Assembly (NCBI GenBank): GCA_029834535.1
Contig: JAQMWT010000208.1
Span: 1 to 64,000, forward strand
Source of the DNA: Chrysophaeum taylorii
Lineage: Eukaryota > Sar > Pelagophyceae > Pelagomonadales > Pelagomonadaceae
Reading direction: 5' to 3'
DNA length: 64,000 bases
Shown: positions 52,675-63,078 of the stretch, in pieces
How the letters are laid out: every line of letters starts with the position of its first letter
Position numbering within the stretch: the stretch's first letter is position 1
Made by a program: the position numbers and the translations under genes
Notes under the pieces: model-generated
What the model saw: the letters and a program-made list of their open reading frames with translations, nothing else
Database searches by the model: none
Told to the model about the DNA's origin: nothing

Positions 52675-54375
52675 GGATAGATGAACGTCTACATCATAAA
52701 TGATGTCTTCTGCAAACATGAGCTGTTCGTTTAGACGAAGTAAACTACTGTTGTCCTCAGTAGATGTCGTTGACAGAATGTCAGCTGATTGTAATGGAGT
52801 CTCAAATAACTTGTTGATATTATGTTGTAGCTGAGCCGTGGTATCATTATCTGTCACATGCTTCGTAAGTTCACTACACTGTTCTCGCAGGGTGTTTAAG
52901 GTGTGATTTGTTCGATCTAATAATTTCATGTTAGATCGAGAGGACCTGTCAAAAGTGCGGGGGTAAATTGGGCGATCATGGGACTGTCCTGTAGTTTTCT
53001 TGGTGACATAAGAATCACCAGAACGGTAGTATGATAAATCGCTGCGAGAGAAAGGCTTGCGAGTATCATTAGGAGTTATGCAAGCGTCTAGCATTGAATG
53101 TGGAAGATGTACCAGGTTGAGACGCAGTGATGAAGGCGAGTGTGTTAGCAGTTTGAGTCAGACTTTTGTCTACTAAATCTAGCGTGTTTGTAAGTAGTAA
53201 CTTTGGCTTTGGTTGAGATGATAAACCTTCGACATAGGGTTGCCAAGAAACAGGGCGTTCTAAGCGTCTTTTGTTCGACCCATTTGATACTACATTGTAT
53301 AGGTCTAATGCGCATTCTAAAATGTAGCTAGGGTTGGTAGGGTGACACAATCGTTCAGCTTCTGGCACAGGCCGAGATGAAGATCGGGTTTCATACATAT
53401 AACACCAATCTACCCAACCACGATCGTAACGATTGTTGCTGGTATTATCGGCATAATGCCGATGTATCTCTTCATAGATTTTTCTACAAAGAGTACCAAA
53501 GTCGAATTGAAGGTCAGTCTCTTCCTGGTTAAGTTGGTAAGAGATTTGCCTAAATGCTAGGACAGCTTCGATAAATACATGGACATACCAGTTAGGATTA
53601 TAAACAACAGAGTTAAATTGCTGTTTCAAATAGGACACATCAGTAGTCGTAACAGACTCGTAGTGACTAAAGGCGATGAGCATAATAGCTCGAGAGCCTT
53701 GTTGGGTAAATAACTTTTGTTGTATATCTCATTGATGGCGGGCCAGGCCGCAAGTGCCGGTTTTCCAACACTTTCAAGATTGAAGTAAGTATGCAAGAAT
53801 GTAGCGTACGTGTTCTGGTAAGTGTGCCAGTCAGCTGCAGTTAACGAAAACATGGTAACAGGGGCACGAACACGGGTGTCGAAAGCTAGTGCCTTCGGGT
53901 GCGCGCGATTTAAGATTCGTTCCTCTTCTAAGAAACGAGCATTGATTTCAGGACGTAATGCCTTGACTTCATAGTCGTAACAGACAGTAGCTAGCTGAGC
54001 TACTTCTGCATCAGGCAAGTGGGGGAAAGCTTCGTTGGTGAAATGCCATTCCTGATACTCAGGGGGCAATTCATCTAGATCGGCAGCCCTATCGGTCTTC
54101 CATTCCAAGAAAACGCGATCGAGAATTTGATTTCGGAGGATCTCGTAGTCCTTGCATGACCGAGCATATGCTTCGTACGAGTCGTACTCGAGGAAGGCAT
54201 CGGCATGACTGGACCGTAACAATTGCTTAACGTGCTTGATTTGCAAGGATACCTTGCGAGTCTGAAGCTGAAATCGATTTCCGTCGTTAAGAAACTCAAC
54301 TACAGGAGCTTCGAGCTTCAATATATCCGCACCTGTGATCGCCTTGGGTGCGGCTCGTGCTGCGTGTTCTGCCAT
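52675..54375 (-). pseudogene. Element B gag-like region
   Basis: Starts ATG at 54375 (MAEHAARAAPKAITGAD). The first frame ends at 53626, the second runs 53683-53069 and the third starts near 53094. Content is mainly helical, with no CCHC knuckle. The overlap at 53626-53683 gives the same frame change as in A, but by a different indel (CTCTCG here, a lost A there). Comparison of the two suggests that the ancestral frame was continuous (N-K-A-R-A-I-M). Confidence 0.75.
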
Positions 54376-54888
54376 AGCAGTTGACGGGGGAACCTGTGGG
54401 TTCAGTCACGCAGTTGACACCGTCTTGACATTCTAAGGGGGTCTGTCTATCGGTGTCTATGTACACTCATCGATTTTTTCGATGGAAAATGTGTCTGTAT
54501 GCCGACTGTGCAAGCTGTGAGTCCAGAGTAGTGTCGCTAAGCGTAGTCACTCAGGCAGCTGGTTAGTTTTGGTGCTCTCAAGGAGCTTGTTAAGTGCATT
54601 GCCATGGAATGTACGAGTGGACGTACCCAAAATATTCCATAACATGTGTGCAAGAGTACAGGTTAGCCAAATACACACACATCAACATTGACATGACAAT
54701 ACGATGCTATGAACAGGTGCACACAAGGTTGCGCGATCACGTGTGCAACAAAAAAATTATATACAGCCCAATGGTAATGACGTTGTACTTACAAGTGTGT
54801 TTTCGTGGCGAGGCTAAGTCGGAGCGGTAACGACCCAATACCCATAGGTTACGTGCGCGTTTTAAAACATGGTTTCTCAGGGACCCGC

Positions 54889-54902
54889 CTGGGCCCATAA
54901 CC
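54889..54902 (-). promoter_or_regulatory. Element B primer-binding site (half tRNA-iMet)
   Basis: The minus strand reads GGTTATGGGCCCAG directly after the LTR, identical to A and complementary to the anticodon arm of initiator tRNA. Confidence 0.82.
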
Positions 54903-55218
54903 TGCAGAGCATTTAGCAAGCAGTGGTAAGTCACCTGGGAAACCATCGCGTCTCATCGTGAACGTCTGGAAGTATTTAATTTCGGGGAATGAAAAGGTAT
55001 GTTCCCTATATCCTCAGAACACGACAGGCGGCATCTAGAACTACACGAGAAATGTTAAGTGTATAGTGCTACATACCTCGGGACGCGCTAGACCATGATG
55101 ATGAGCGTAGGCACAAATCAGAGGACTATTTGATTGTGTAGAAAGGAAGAAGAAGGGTAAGGAAGAGATCACGTTCTCAACGGACGGATAAGGAAAAGAG
55201 GCAGCAGATTTCTCTGCA
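54903..55218 (-). repeat. Element B 5' LTR (316 bp)
   Basis: Same 7-bp inverted ends as the other LTRs. The target duplication CCACC follows at 55219-55223. Confidence 0.92.
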
Positions 55219-55400
55219 CCACCTCCAGCCCCTTGGCCTGGATATTATCGACATCTACATCGCTCGCCGACAAGTCCGATGGGCAGGCTATGGTGCCCGC
55301 ATGCCCTTGAAACCCCTCTCTCGGATTCAAGATGATCTCCTCCTGGCGCGCCTCCTATTTGTTACCCCCGCGGGTCGGGTCGGGTCGGGTCCCCACGTAA
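55219..55400 (+). mobile_element. LINE L3 fragment, right of element B
   Basis: Joined to 42655-42813 it continues the LINE frame: LGLDIIDIYIARRQVRWAG ... MPLKPLSRIQDDLL, matching LGLESIDVYVTRRQLRWAG in L2. It therefore marks the element interrupted by B. Confidence 0.75.
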
Positions 55401-55880
55401 GGGCGGGGTCTCGACAAGGCACACCGCGCATTCCAAATATCAAAAAGCCCTCCGCGCACAAAACCGTCACATCTGGCGACAGACCATCAACCCGTCCTAT
55501 CTATCTTCCGAGGGGTTGTCTGAAGGCCCGGTGACTTCGATCACGGCGCTGAGGCAGGAAAACAAGTAGGGAGACGGACGAAACGCAGAAAGGCAAAGAA
55601 TAGGAGCCGCCGCAAGGTTATGCCGTCGCCGCCGCAAGGTTATGCCGGCGTCGCCGCCACCCATGAAGTTGGCGCGGAGCACATCGATAAAATGTCCTCA
55701 AAGGCCAAGGCTGCCGCTTGTACTAGTAACTAAGGCGGGAGGGTGATCCCGCTCGTAGTAGAACATGGCGAGTTGAGTAGGAAAAAACGATTGACGGGGA
55801 AGCGTACTTCTACTAAACACTAAAAGCGGGTGGTAGATAGTGATGACCTCACACAGTGTGCCAAATTATCCTTACTACTA
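55401..55880. other. Decayed sequence after LINE L3
   Basis: No gene supported. A short direct repeat GCCGCCGCAAGGTTATGCC occurs at about 55609 and 55630. A GGGTC repeat lies near 55373-55391. Confidence 0.4.
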
Positions 55881-55885
55881 ATCGA

Positions 55886-56560
<675 letters not shown>

Positions 56561-57620
56561 CTTTAAATGTCGACTGCTAAGAGGGGGGTGTGTGTGGGGA
56601 GCATGAAGGATGTGGGTGAGTTTGTGGGGTATGAGGGATGTGCCGTACGGGCAGTTAGTCCCTCGATTTAGGGTAAGGATCAGGTAGGCGCGAGAGCCAG
56701 GCAGGTATTGATCCTCCAAGCCGTCTACGGCGACCTCGCAGACTATTTCCACGACCCGCGGCGGCTCTTTCAGCGCGCCATTCTCACGCCCCGTCGAAAC
56801 GATGTTGTCGATGCTGACAACGCGCGCATGACCGCGGCCTTTTTTTCCCGGAGACGAGGCGTCGGAGTTCTTTTCGGCGGACTAGGCTGGGTCGGAAGAC
56901 GACGCCTCGCTCTTTACAGTAGAGTTTTCAACTCCCTGACAACCAACGGCATGCTGACTTTGATCGCGAGCTTAATGTCTTCGCAACCTCGACCCGTCGC
57001 ACGGCCACTGCAACGGTACCAGATACATGATCGATCGTGTCGTTGTCACCGAGGCTCCTCCAACCTGTATCCCTTAAGGCCCGCCTACGCCAAACGATCA
57101 ACAAGAGCCAGGGCCAGACGCCCCGCGAGGTCGGCGTCCTCTTTCCCAAGCCCGTCTTCTGCCACGCCCAGCTCTACAACCCCGAGGATATCCTCTTCTG
57201 AGTCGACGACTCCACCCTACCCCACACGTGCTGCGCAATACCGATAAGCCCCTTCCCGGCGTCTACACGCGCACTGTAGGTGAACTTACTGGGACCAGGT
57301 GAACTTACTGGGGTTTGAGATTGGGACTAGGTGAACTTAGTGACCAGGTGAACTTACTGGGACCAAGTGAGCTTACTGGGGTTTTTAGAGTGAACGCAAA
57401 GGCTAGCGGCGTGTACGGATCAAAGCGGCTTAGATTGGCGGAGGTGAGAGCGACGAGCTCGAAGGAGAGTGGGGTGAGTGGATGTGAGCACGAGTGGGAT
57501 TACGCCGAACTTACTGGGGTTAGAGATTGGGACTAGGTGAACTTACTGGGACCAGGTGAACTTACTGGGGTTAGAGATTGGGACCAGGTGAACTTACTGG
57601 CGAACTTACTGGCCCGCACT
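56561..57620 (+). mobile_element. Helitron-type helicase fragment R2
   Basis: TTTAAATGTCGACTGC edge, then VYGDLADYFHDPRRLFQRAI, LTPRRNDVVDADNARM and, in other frames, the INKSQGQT ... VGVLFPKPVFCHAQLY motif, broken before its usual end. A minisatellite with GTGAACTTACTGG units follows (57280-57605). Same arrangement as R1. Confidence 0.65.
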
Positions 57621-57689
57621 TGTTGTCCTTATAACGATAATAATCTTGATCATGATCTCTCGCAATAAATCAATCAATCAATCAATCAA
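57621..57689. repeat. CAAT tetranucleotide repeat and 3' flank of the tandem gene
   Basis: CAATCAATCAATCAATCAAT at about 57668-57692. It touches the stop of the minus-strand gene. Confidence 0.6.
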
Positions 57690-58660
57690 TCAATAACGTG
57701 GTATGAGTGACTCGCGGCGGCACTTCGTCTCGGCCAATCTGTGCCCTTGAAAAAGGGCAGCTGTCTCGGTGAACACTCGGCTCTTGGTGCCCGTGGCATT
57801 ATTATTGAAGAACATGGTGAATACGACGTCGGTTAAATTTGATGGAGGCTTGCGATTTATCGCGTCTTTGCAGAGGGCCGCGGATTTTTTTCTTAGAAGA
57901 CAGCCGGCTGCCTCTAAGGTGACGCCATAGACTGGTGGCCACAGAGCGGCAATAGTCGCGTCACCGAGAGCGAGCATCGCGCGCGTCGCGTCAATTTCGA
58001 TGCGTCTGACGGCGTTTCGCGTCGAGCACGAGAGTTGGCAGAGTTTCCAATAAAGGCTCTTGACGCGAGCGTCGACGATAATCGCCCAAGACTCGACGTG
58101 CACATACTGCGAGCAGCTGAGGGCGACACCCGAGACTCGGGTCGATGTGTCGAGGTAGAAAGGCCAAGCGAGAGTCTCGAGCCACGCGTCGCCGAACGGA
58201 CCCCTCGCGTCGCCGTCGACGAAAAGATAGTGCGATGCGTCCAAGTCGCGCAGCACCCAAGCCCGCGGACAGAGGCTCGATCTTGATGATAAGACTTGGC
58301 GGAAGACGACGTTTGCAGGGAGCACGGCAGGACCCCACGGATCATCGACTCCGATCGACGCGAAAACTCGTCGGCCTCTGGCAGCGGCGAGGTCGACGTC
58401 ACCACGAAGGTCACGTTCGGCGGCTTCTTGAGAACCGCATTTTTCACAAACACGGCTAGATTCGTGCGCTTCGTGATTGTCGCGCACCGATCCTCTGGAT
58501 TCTCATCGTAGTGCAGATGTGCGACCTGCGCGATCAAAAAATCGCGCTCGCGAAAACCGACTCGTACCTCACGAGGCGCGGGAAGATGAAGTTGGAGGTC
58601 CGAGCCGGTATGCCACGAGCGACGAGGTCGTCTGCGCGGTCGCACGTACCAGGCATTTTG
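57690..58660 (-). pseudogene. Glycosyltransferase-like gene, second tandem copy (one-base deletion)
   Basis: Starts without its own signal peptide, directly continuing the frame of copy 1 (CDRADDLVARGIPARTSNF). A GTGAGG...GCGCAG segment of 47 nt (58526-58572) contains the in-frame stop and would have to be spliced out, giving PRL-VAHLHYDENP. NLAVFVKNAVLKKPPNVTFVV follows. At the DEF/ASIGVDD position (about 58370) one base is missing relative to copy 1, shifting the frame. Downstream the second frame is open: ASHYLFVDGDARGPFGD, HVESWAIIVDARV, ending LIPRY. No intron at the ASHYL site, unlike copy 1. Either a pseudogene or a sequencing error. Confidence 0.55.
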
Positions 58661-59738
58661 AACGACGAGGGAGCATGACACGGCAGTTCGCCGCCCAACG
58701 TTGGCTGCCGAAACAAAGCGCCGGTCTCGTTGGCCACGCGCATCTTGAAGTCGCGTGGCTTGAAAGGCATCACTGATCCGCCAAACTTTGTAAAGACGAT
58801 GTCGCTCAGTTTCGCTGGTGTCCTCAGCGTACTCAGGGGCCCCAGGGGGTTCCTGCAATTCTGGAGATCGCTGATGAGCCGAGGTGTTTTTTCGGCCCGC
58901 ATGCACTCGGCTGCCGCGCGCGTAAAGCCGTAGAGTGGTGGCCGAAAGGCCGCGATCGATCCGTGCGCGAGAGCGGCGAGTCCAACCGCAACCTCGCCTT
59001 GCATGATGGCGTCGGTCTTTTGCATCGAACACGCGTTATCGTAGACCCGAATGAATTCGTGCTTGACGCGCGCGTCTACGACGATCGCCCAAGACTGGAC
59101 GTGGACGCTATGCTCACAACTTATGACGACGCCCAAAACCCGCGTCGTCGGATCGACGGCGAAGGGCCACGCGAGCGTCGAGACCCACTCGTCCCCGAAC
59201 GGACCTCGGGCGCCGTCGTTCAAAAACCTAAAACTCGCGTAACTACCACAGAGGTGACGACTCACAGATAGTGCGAGGCATTCCCGTAGTTTCGAATCAC
59301 GCGCGCCCGTGGACAGAGGTCCGTGTCTGTGTTGCCAGTGCGCTGGAAATGGACGGCCGGCGGCAGTATGGCTTCGCCCCACGGATCGTCGACTCCGATC
59401 GACGCGAAGAACTCGTCGGCCTCAGGGAGCGGCGAGCTCGCCGTCACCACGAAGGTCACGTTCGGCGGTGCCTTGAGAACCGCATTGTTCACAAACACGG
59501 CCAGATTCGTGCGCTTGATGACGATCTTGCACCAGTCGTAGCGCGGGCTCTCAAAGTAGTGCAAGTGCACGACCTGCGATGATTCGGGCAGTGACTTCGG
59601 CGATGATACAGATCGGACGAGATGCGGGAACGTGCGAGTCGACGTCCGAGGAGGGATCCCGCGAGGGACGATATCCTCCGCGAACGCGCAGTCGTCCGCG
59701 CCGACGCCGCACACGAACGACAACAAAACGAGGATCAT
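58534..59738 (-). CDS. Secreted or Golgi glycosyltransferase-like protein, first tandem copy (one 38-nt intron)
   Basis: Starts MILVLLSFVCGVGA-DD, a good signal peptide. Exon 1 is 59738-59266; a 38-nt GTGAGT...TTTTAG intron (59265-59228) gives ASHYL-FLNDGARGPFGDEW in frame; exon 2 starts at 59227. The FLNxxxRGPF block, HVQSWAIVVDARV and a following E..L...A helix resemble a family of glycosyltransferase-like proteins of protists and algae that I know only by pattern. The frame then runs on without a stop into copy 2, ending at TGA 58534 only if the 47-nt segment of copy 2 is not spliced. A two-domain fused protein is therefore possible. The substrate is unknown. Confidence 0.55.
59228..59265 (-). 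other. Predicted 38-nt spliceosomal intron
   Basis: Donor GTGAGT, acceptor GTTTTAG. Removing it joins CAC TAT CT to G TTT TTG, matching the uninterrupted HYLF of the tandem copy. Confidence 0.75.
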
Positions 59739-59819
59739 TTCATTTCAAGGGCAAGGGCGACGTCCTTTTACCACAAGCAAACATTTCGAAAGAAACGGTC
59801 AAGGACTTCATACCACGTA

Positions 59820-60020
59820 GAAATAACTAATCGACAGATGTTTGTCTGTCTGTTTGTCTGTTTGTCCTTACTACTAATCGACAGATGTTTGTCTGACAGA
59901 TGTTTGTCTGACAGATATTTGTCTGTCTGTTTGTCTGTTTGTCCACAATAATTAATCGACAGATGTTTGTGTGACAGATGTTTGTCTGTCTGTTTGTCTG
60001 TTTGTCCACAATAATTAATT
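59820..60020 (+). repeat. TTTGTCTG arrays with repeated boundary motif
   Basis: Three tandem blocks, each starting TAATCGACAGATGTTTGT and continuing as TTTGTCTG repeats. Same motif as at the edges of the Helitron-related fragments. Confidence 0.75.
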
Positions 60021-60480
60021 GGGAAACGTCAGTCAGTCAGTCACTCGAGATTACCGGACCTATACATTCTGTTCAAATCCCTACTTTCTGTTCTTTTGCT
60101 AATGTATGCGCCAAAAGCGGTGCTGTTTATAAAATGTTTTCTTCTTGGCATCTGTGAGAGCCTTGTAGTATGGGAGAGAGCGAAGAAGTTTGAGCGAGAA
60201 TCTGGGGTGGTTGCGGTACGTACGTCTCGAGGTCGGATCCTGGTGGTCGATTTGTAAGCTGAATGTAGCCTGGGGAGTGTGGGTGAAGACGATTTTCGGG
60301 TACGTGGTGCGCCTAGGTCCCTGGTTTCGAGTTCGAATCCCGCAGTAAATTGGACACTGGTAGTCGTAAAAATAGAGAGTAAATCGAAGAAGAAAACCCT
60401 TAGTGTTTCTAAAAAGAAAATCCTTACCCTCCTTCCTCTTTTTTTGCTATGCAAACCCTCGGCCGATCTTTTTTGAAGTA
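60021..60480. other. Intergenic region with a B-box-like sequence
   Basis: No gene supported. GAGTTCGAATCCCGC at 60330-60344 resembles a tRNA T-arm / B-box, but no cloverleaf can be built. A tRNA-derived SINE relic is possible. Confidence 0.3.
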
Positions 60481-61620
60481 AGGTTGACGCGTGCGACGGC
60501 GATGGAGCCTTCGCCCGGCAAACGGGACGACGCGCTCGAGCCAGGGACGCGAGCCTCGACGCCGGCATGGCATGCCGGGGTTTTTCTTTCGATGTTCTTT
60601 CGGGGTTCTGGCGCGCGCAAAAATGCGACGCGATTTCGCCTTTATTCCGCGCGAACTCTTCGGTACCGCGCGATGCGTGCCGGCGTCTTCGTCGCCGCTG
60701 CGACCGGCCACCGAAATCGAGAAGGGCTTGCCGCGCTCGCGTCTGCGGTCAAAGCCCGCTTCCACGGCCACGACTCGCTCTTCCGACGGGACGTCCTCGA
60801 GAACGCGCGAGAGCGAACGAGACTCGACCGTCGACTCGGTGGATCGAACATCGTTTCACCTTCGATACGATGCGTGCCGGCGGCTTCGTCGCCGCTGCGA
60901 GCGGCCACCGCCGTCGCGACCGCGGACTCGGACTCGCCCGCGGGTTGACGTCCAGTCGACCAACCCGAAATAAAACTTCGCGGCGCGCCGCCGATCGTCG
61001 AGCAAGACGCGTCCGCCAGCGCTTCGATACGATGCGTTCCGGCGTCTTCGTCGCCGCTGCGAGCGGCCACCACCGTCGCGACCGCGGCCTCGGACTCTCC
61101 CCCGCGGGCGACAACGGCTCGCCGTGAAGTCGCGGCCTTCGTCGAGGCGTCGTCGAGCTCGACGCGTCTGCAACCGCGATTTCGCCTTTGGTCGACGGTG
61201 GTCGCGCCACGTCCTGGGACTGGCCGCGCTCTGGCCATCGCAAACCTCGCGACCTACAGCTGGAGCGCCTACGGATCGAAGACCAGGAACAACGCGGCGA
61301 CGACCGCGACGAGCGCGCCGCGCGCCCACGCGCCGACGACCGGCCGCGCGCCCGCGCGCGTCCACGACGACCGCCCGTGGCCGCGCTCTGGCCATCGCCG
61401 ACGGAGACGAAGACCTCCCCGCTCGCGTCTACGGCGAAGCCCGCTTCCACGGCCACGCCTCGCTCTTCCCGCTGCGGCCGTCCTCGCCGCGAGAACCTCT
61501 GGACCGTCGACCGCGACGGCGCGTCCGCTATCTATGGATTATGCGCCACGCCCTCCTCCTCAGTACGCCCGCCGCCACCCCGGCGCCTACACCAAAAATA
61601 TTGTCTATAAGGAAATACTC
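60481..61620 (+). repeat. GC-rich region with repeated coding-like segments
   Basis: A segment encoding M-R-A/S-G-V/G-F-V-A-A-A-T/S-G-H occurs at 60674, 60870 and 61032, followed each time by similar downstream DNA. A second repeated segment (AGCCCGCTTCCACGGCCACG) occurs at 60754 and 61438. This looks like repeated duplication of a 5' exon or of a decayed gene. No complete protein can be assigned. Confidence 0.45.
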
Positions 61621-61839
61621 CAATAAAGAAAGCGGCCATCCGCCATCACATAGTCCATCCGCAAAAAACGCGAAGCCGAAAATAAACAGGCATAACGCTA
61701 ACCCCCAGAACGCTTCGCGCAACGGAAAGCAAGGAAAACGGTACACACCCTAACCCAAGAACGAAAAATTACGCAGAAATCTTCAAGAACCGAAAAGACT
61801 GAATTTCCACGGCGTGCGACGGCGTTTTTGGTCGGCTCC

Positions 61840-61970
61840 CGAGACGCGGCGGCCGTCGAGACGGTGGGGGTCCGGGGGTGTCCCCCGGCGGGGGGTTTGG
61901 GGGGCAGAATCCCCCAATTCTCGGGGGGGTTCGGGGGGCTTGCCCCCCGAGAAAAAGGCCGGAAAAAACC
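61840..61970. repeat. G/C-run palindromic cluster
   Basis: Alternating runs of G and C (GGGGGTCCGGGGGTGTCCCCC, GGGGGGCAGAATCCCCC, GGGGGGCTTGCCCCCC) form several short hairpins and could form G-quadruplexes. Possibly a small repeat element; no gene. Confidence 0.6.
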
Positions 61971-61984
61971 CGACTTGGCTTTAC

Positions 61985-62344
61985 TAGTCCTTACTACTAA
62001 TCGACAGATGTTTGTCTGTCTGTCTGTTTGTCTGTTTGTCTGTTTGTCTGTTTGTCTGTTTGTCTGTTTGTCTTTAAACAAGTGCGGGCCAGTAAGTTCA
62101 CCTAGTCCCAATCTCTACCCCTTGTAAGTTCAGGTCTGGTCCCAGTAAGTTCACCTGGTCAGTTAGTTCACTTAGTCCCAATTTCTATCCCGGGGTCACG
62201 CGAGCGTTGTCAGCATCGACATCATCGTTTCGACGGGGCGTGAGAATGGCGCGCTGAAATAGCCGCCGCGGGTCGTGGAAACAGTCTGCGAGGTCGCCGC
62301 AGACGGCTTGGAGGATCAATGTCCGGCTCGCGGGCCTACATGAT
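61985..62344 (-). mobile_element. Helitron-type fragment R5, reverse orientation
   Basis: Boundary motif and TTTGTCTG array, then TTTAAACAAGTGCGGGCC and the GTGAACTTACTGG minisatellite in reverse complement, then the start of the helicase segment in reverse (62186-62330). The middle of the helicase part is missing. Confidence 0.6.
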
Positions 62345-63078
62345 CCTTACTACTAATCGACAGATGTTTGTCTGTTTGTCTGTTTGTTTGTTTGTCTTTA
62401 AATGTCGACTGCTAAGAAGGGGGTGTGTGTGGGGAGCATGAAGGATGTGGGTGGGTTTGTGGGGTATGAGGGATGTGCCTGACGGGCGGAGATAAGTACG
62501 CGGGACCTAGTCGGGGTCATCGCCGAGGCGTGGGGCAGGCGAAGAGAGGACGGGTCCCGCCCGTAGGTCGTACGCATGCTGCCGCCGGACGTATGTGCGA
62601 CGAAGGGCGACGTCCTGCTGGGATCGGGCGGCCTGGGTGGGGTTCCCCGAGGCGGCGACATGGGTGGTTGTTTGTCCCCCGATTTAGGGTAAGGATCAGT
62701 TTGGCCCACGAGCCAGACATTGATCCTCCAAGCCGTCTACGGCGACCTCGCAGACTATTTTCACGACCCGCGGCGGCTCTTTCGGCGCGCCATTCTCACG
62801 CCCCGTCGAAACGACGTTGTCGATGCTGACAACGCGCGCATGACCGCGGCCTTTTTCCCGGAGACGAGGCGTCGGAGTTCTTTTCGGCAGACTAGGTTGG
62901 GTCGGAAGACGACGCCTCGCTCTTTACAGTCGAGTTTTCGACTCCCTGACAACCAACGGCATGCTGACTTTGATCGCGAGCATAAAGTCTTCGCAACCTC
63001 GACCCGTCGCACGGCCACTGCAACGGTACCAGATACATGATTGATCGTGTGGTGTCACCGAGGCTCCTCCAACCTGTC
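62345..63078 (+). mobile_element. Helitron-type helicase fragment R3
   Basis: Boundary motif, short TTTGTCTG array, TTTAAATGTCGACTGC edge, then from 62722 the ILTPRRNDVVDADNARM segment. It is truncated in the middle of the helicase region by the next boundary motif at 63079. Confidence 0.6.

Larger units (their letters stand above)
42814..55218 (-). mobile_element. Copia-type LTR retrotransposon B with methyltransferase domain, structurally complete
   Basis: 12,405 bp, flanked by a perfect 5-bp target duplication CCACC (42809-42813 and 55219-55223), with both LTRs, primer-binding site and polypurine tract. The order on the minus strand is gag, protease, methyltransferase, integrase, RT, RNase H and extra 3' region. 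The two LTRs differ at about a dozen positions by eye over 315 bp, so the insertion is not recent. About a dozen small frame breaks and one 356-bp LINE-derived insertion are present. It is in inverted orientation to A, 21.6 kb away. Confidence 0.93.

Noticed and set aside
51610-54375. CCHC zinc knuckle in gag
   Set aside because: Searched in all three frames of both copies; no C-x2-C-x4-H-x4-C pattern.
59820-60020. CRISPR-like repeat array
   Set aside because: Tandem TTTGTCTG repeats without unique spacers, in a eukaryotic genome.
60290-60350. Possible tRNA gene around GAGTTCGAATCCCGC
   Set aside because: Only a B-box-like T arm; no acceptor, D or anticodon stem could be paired.
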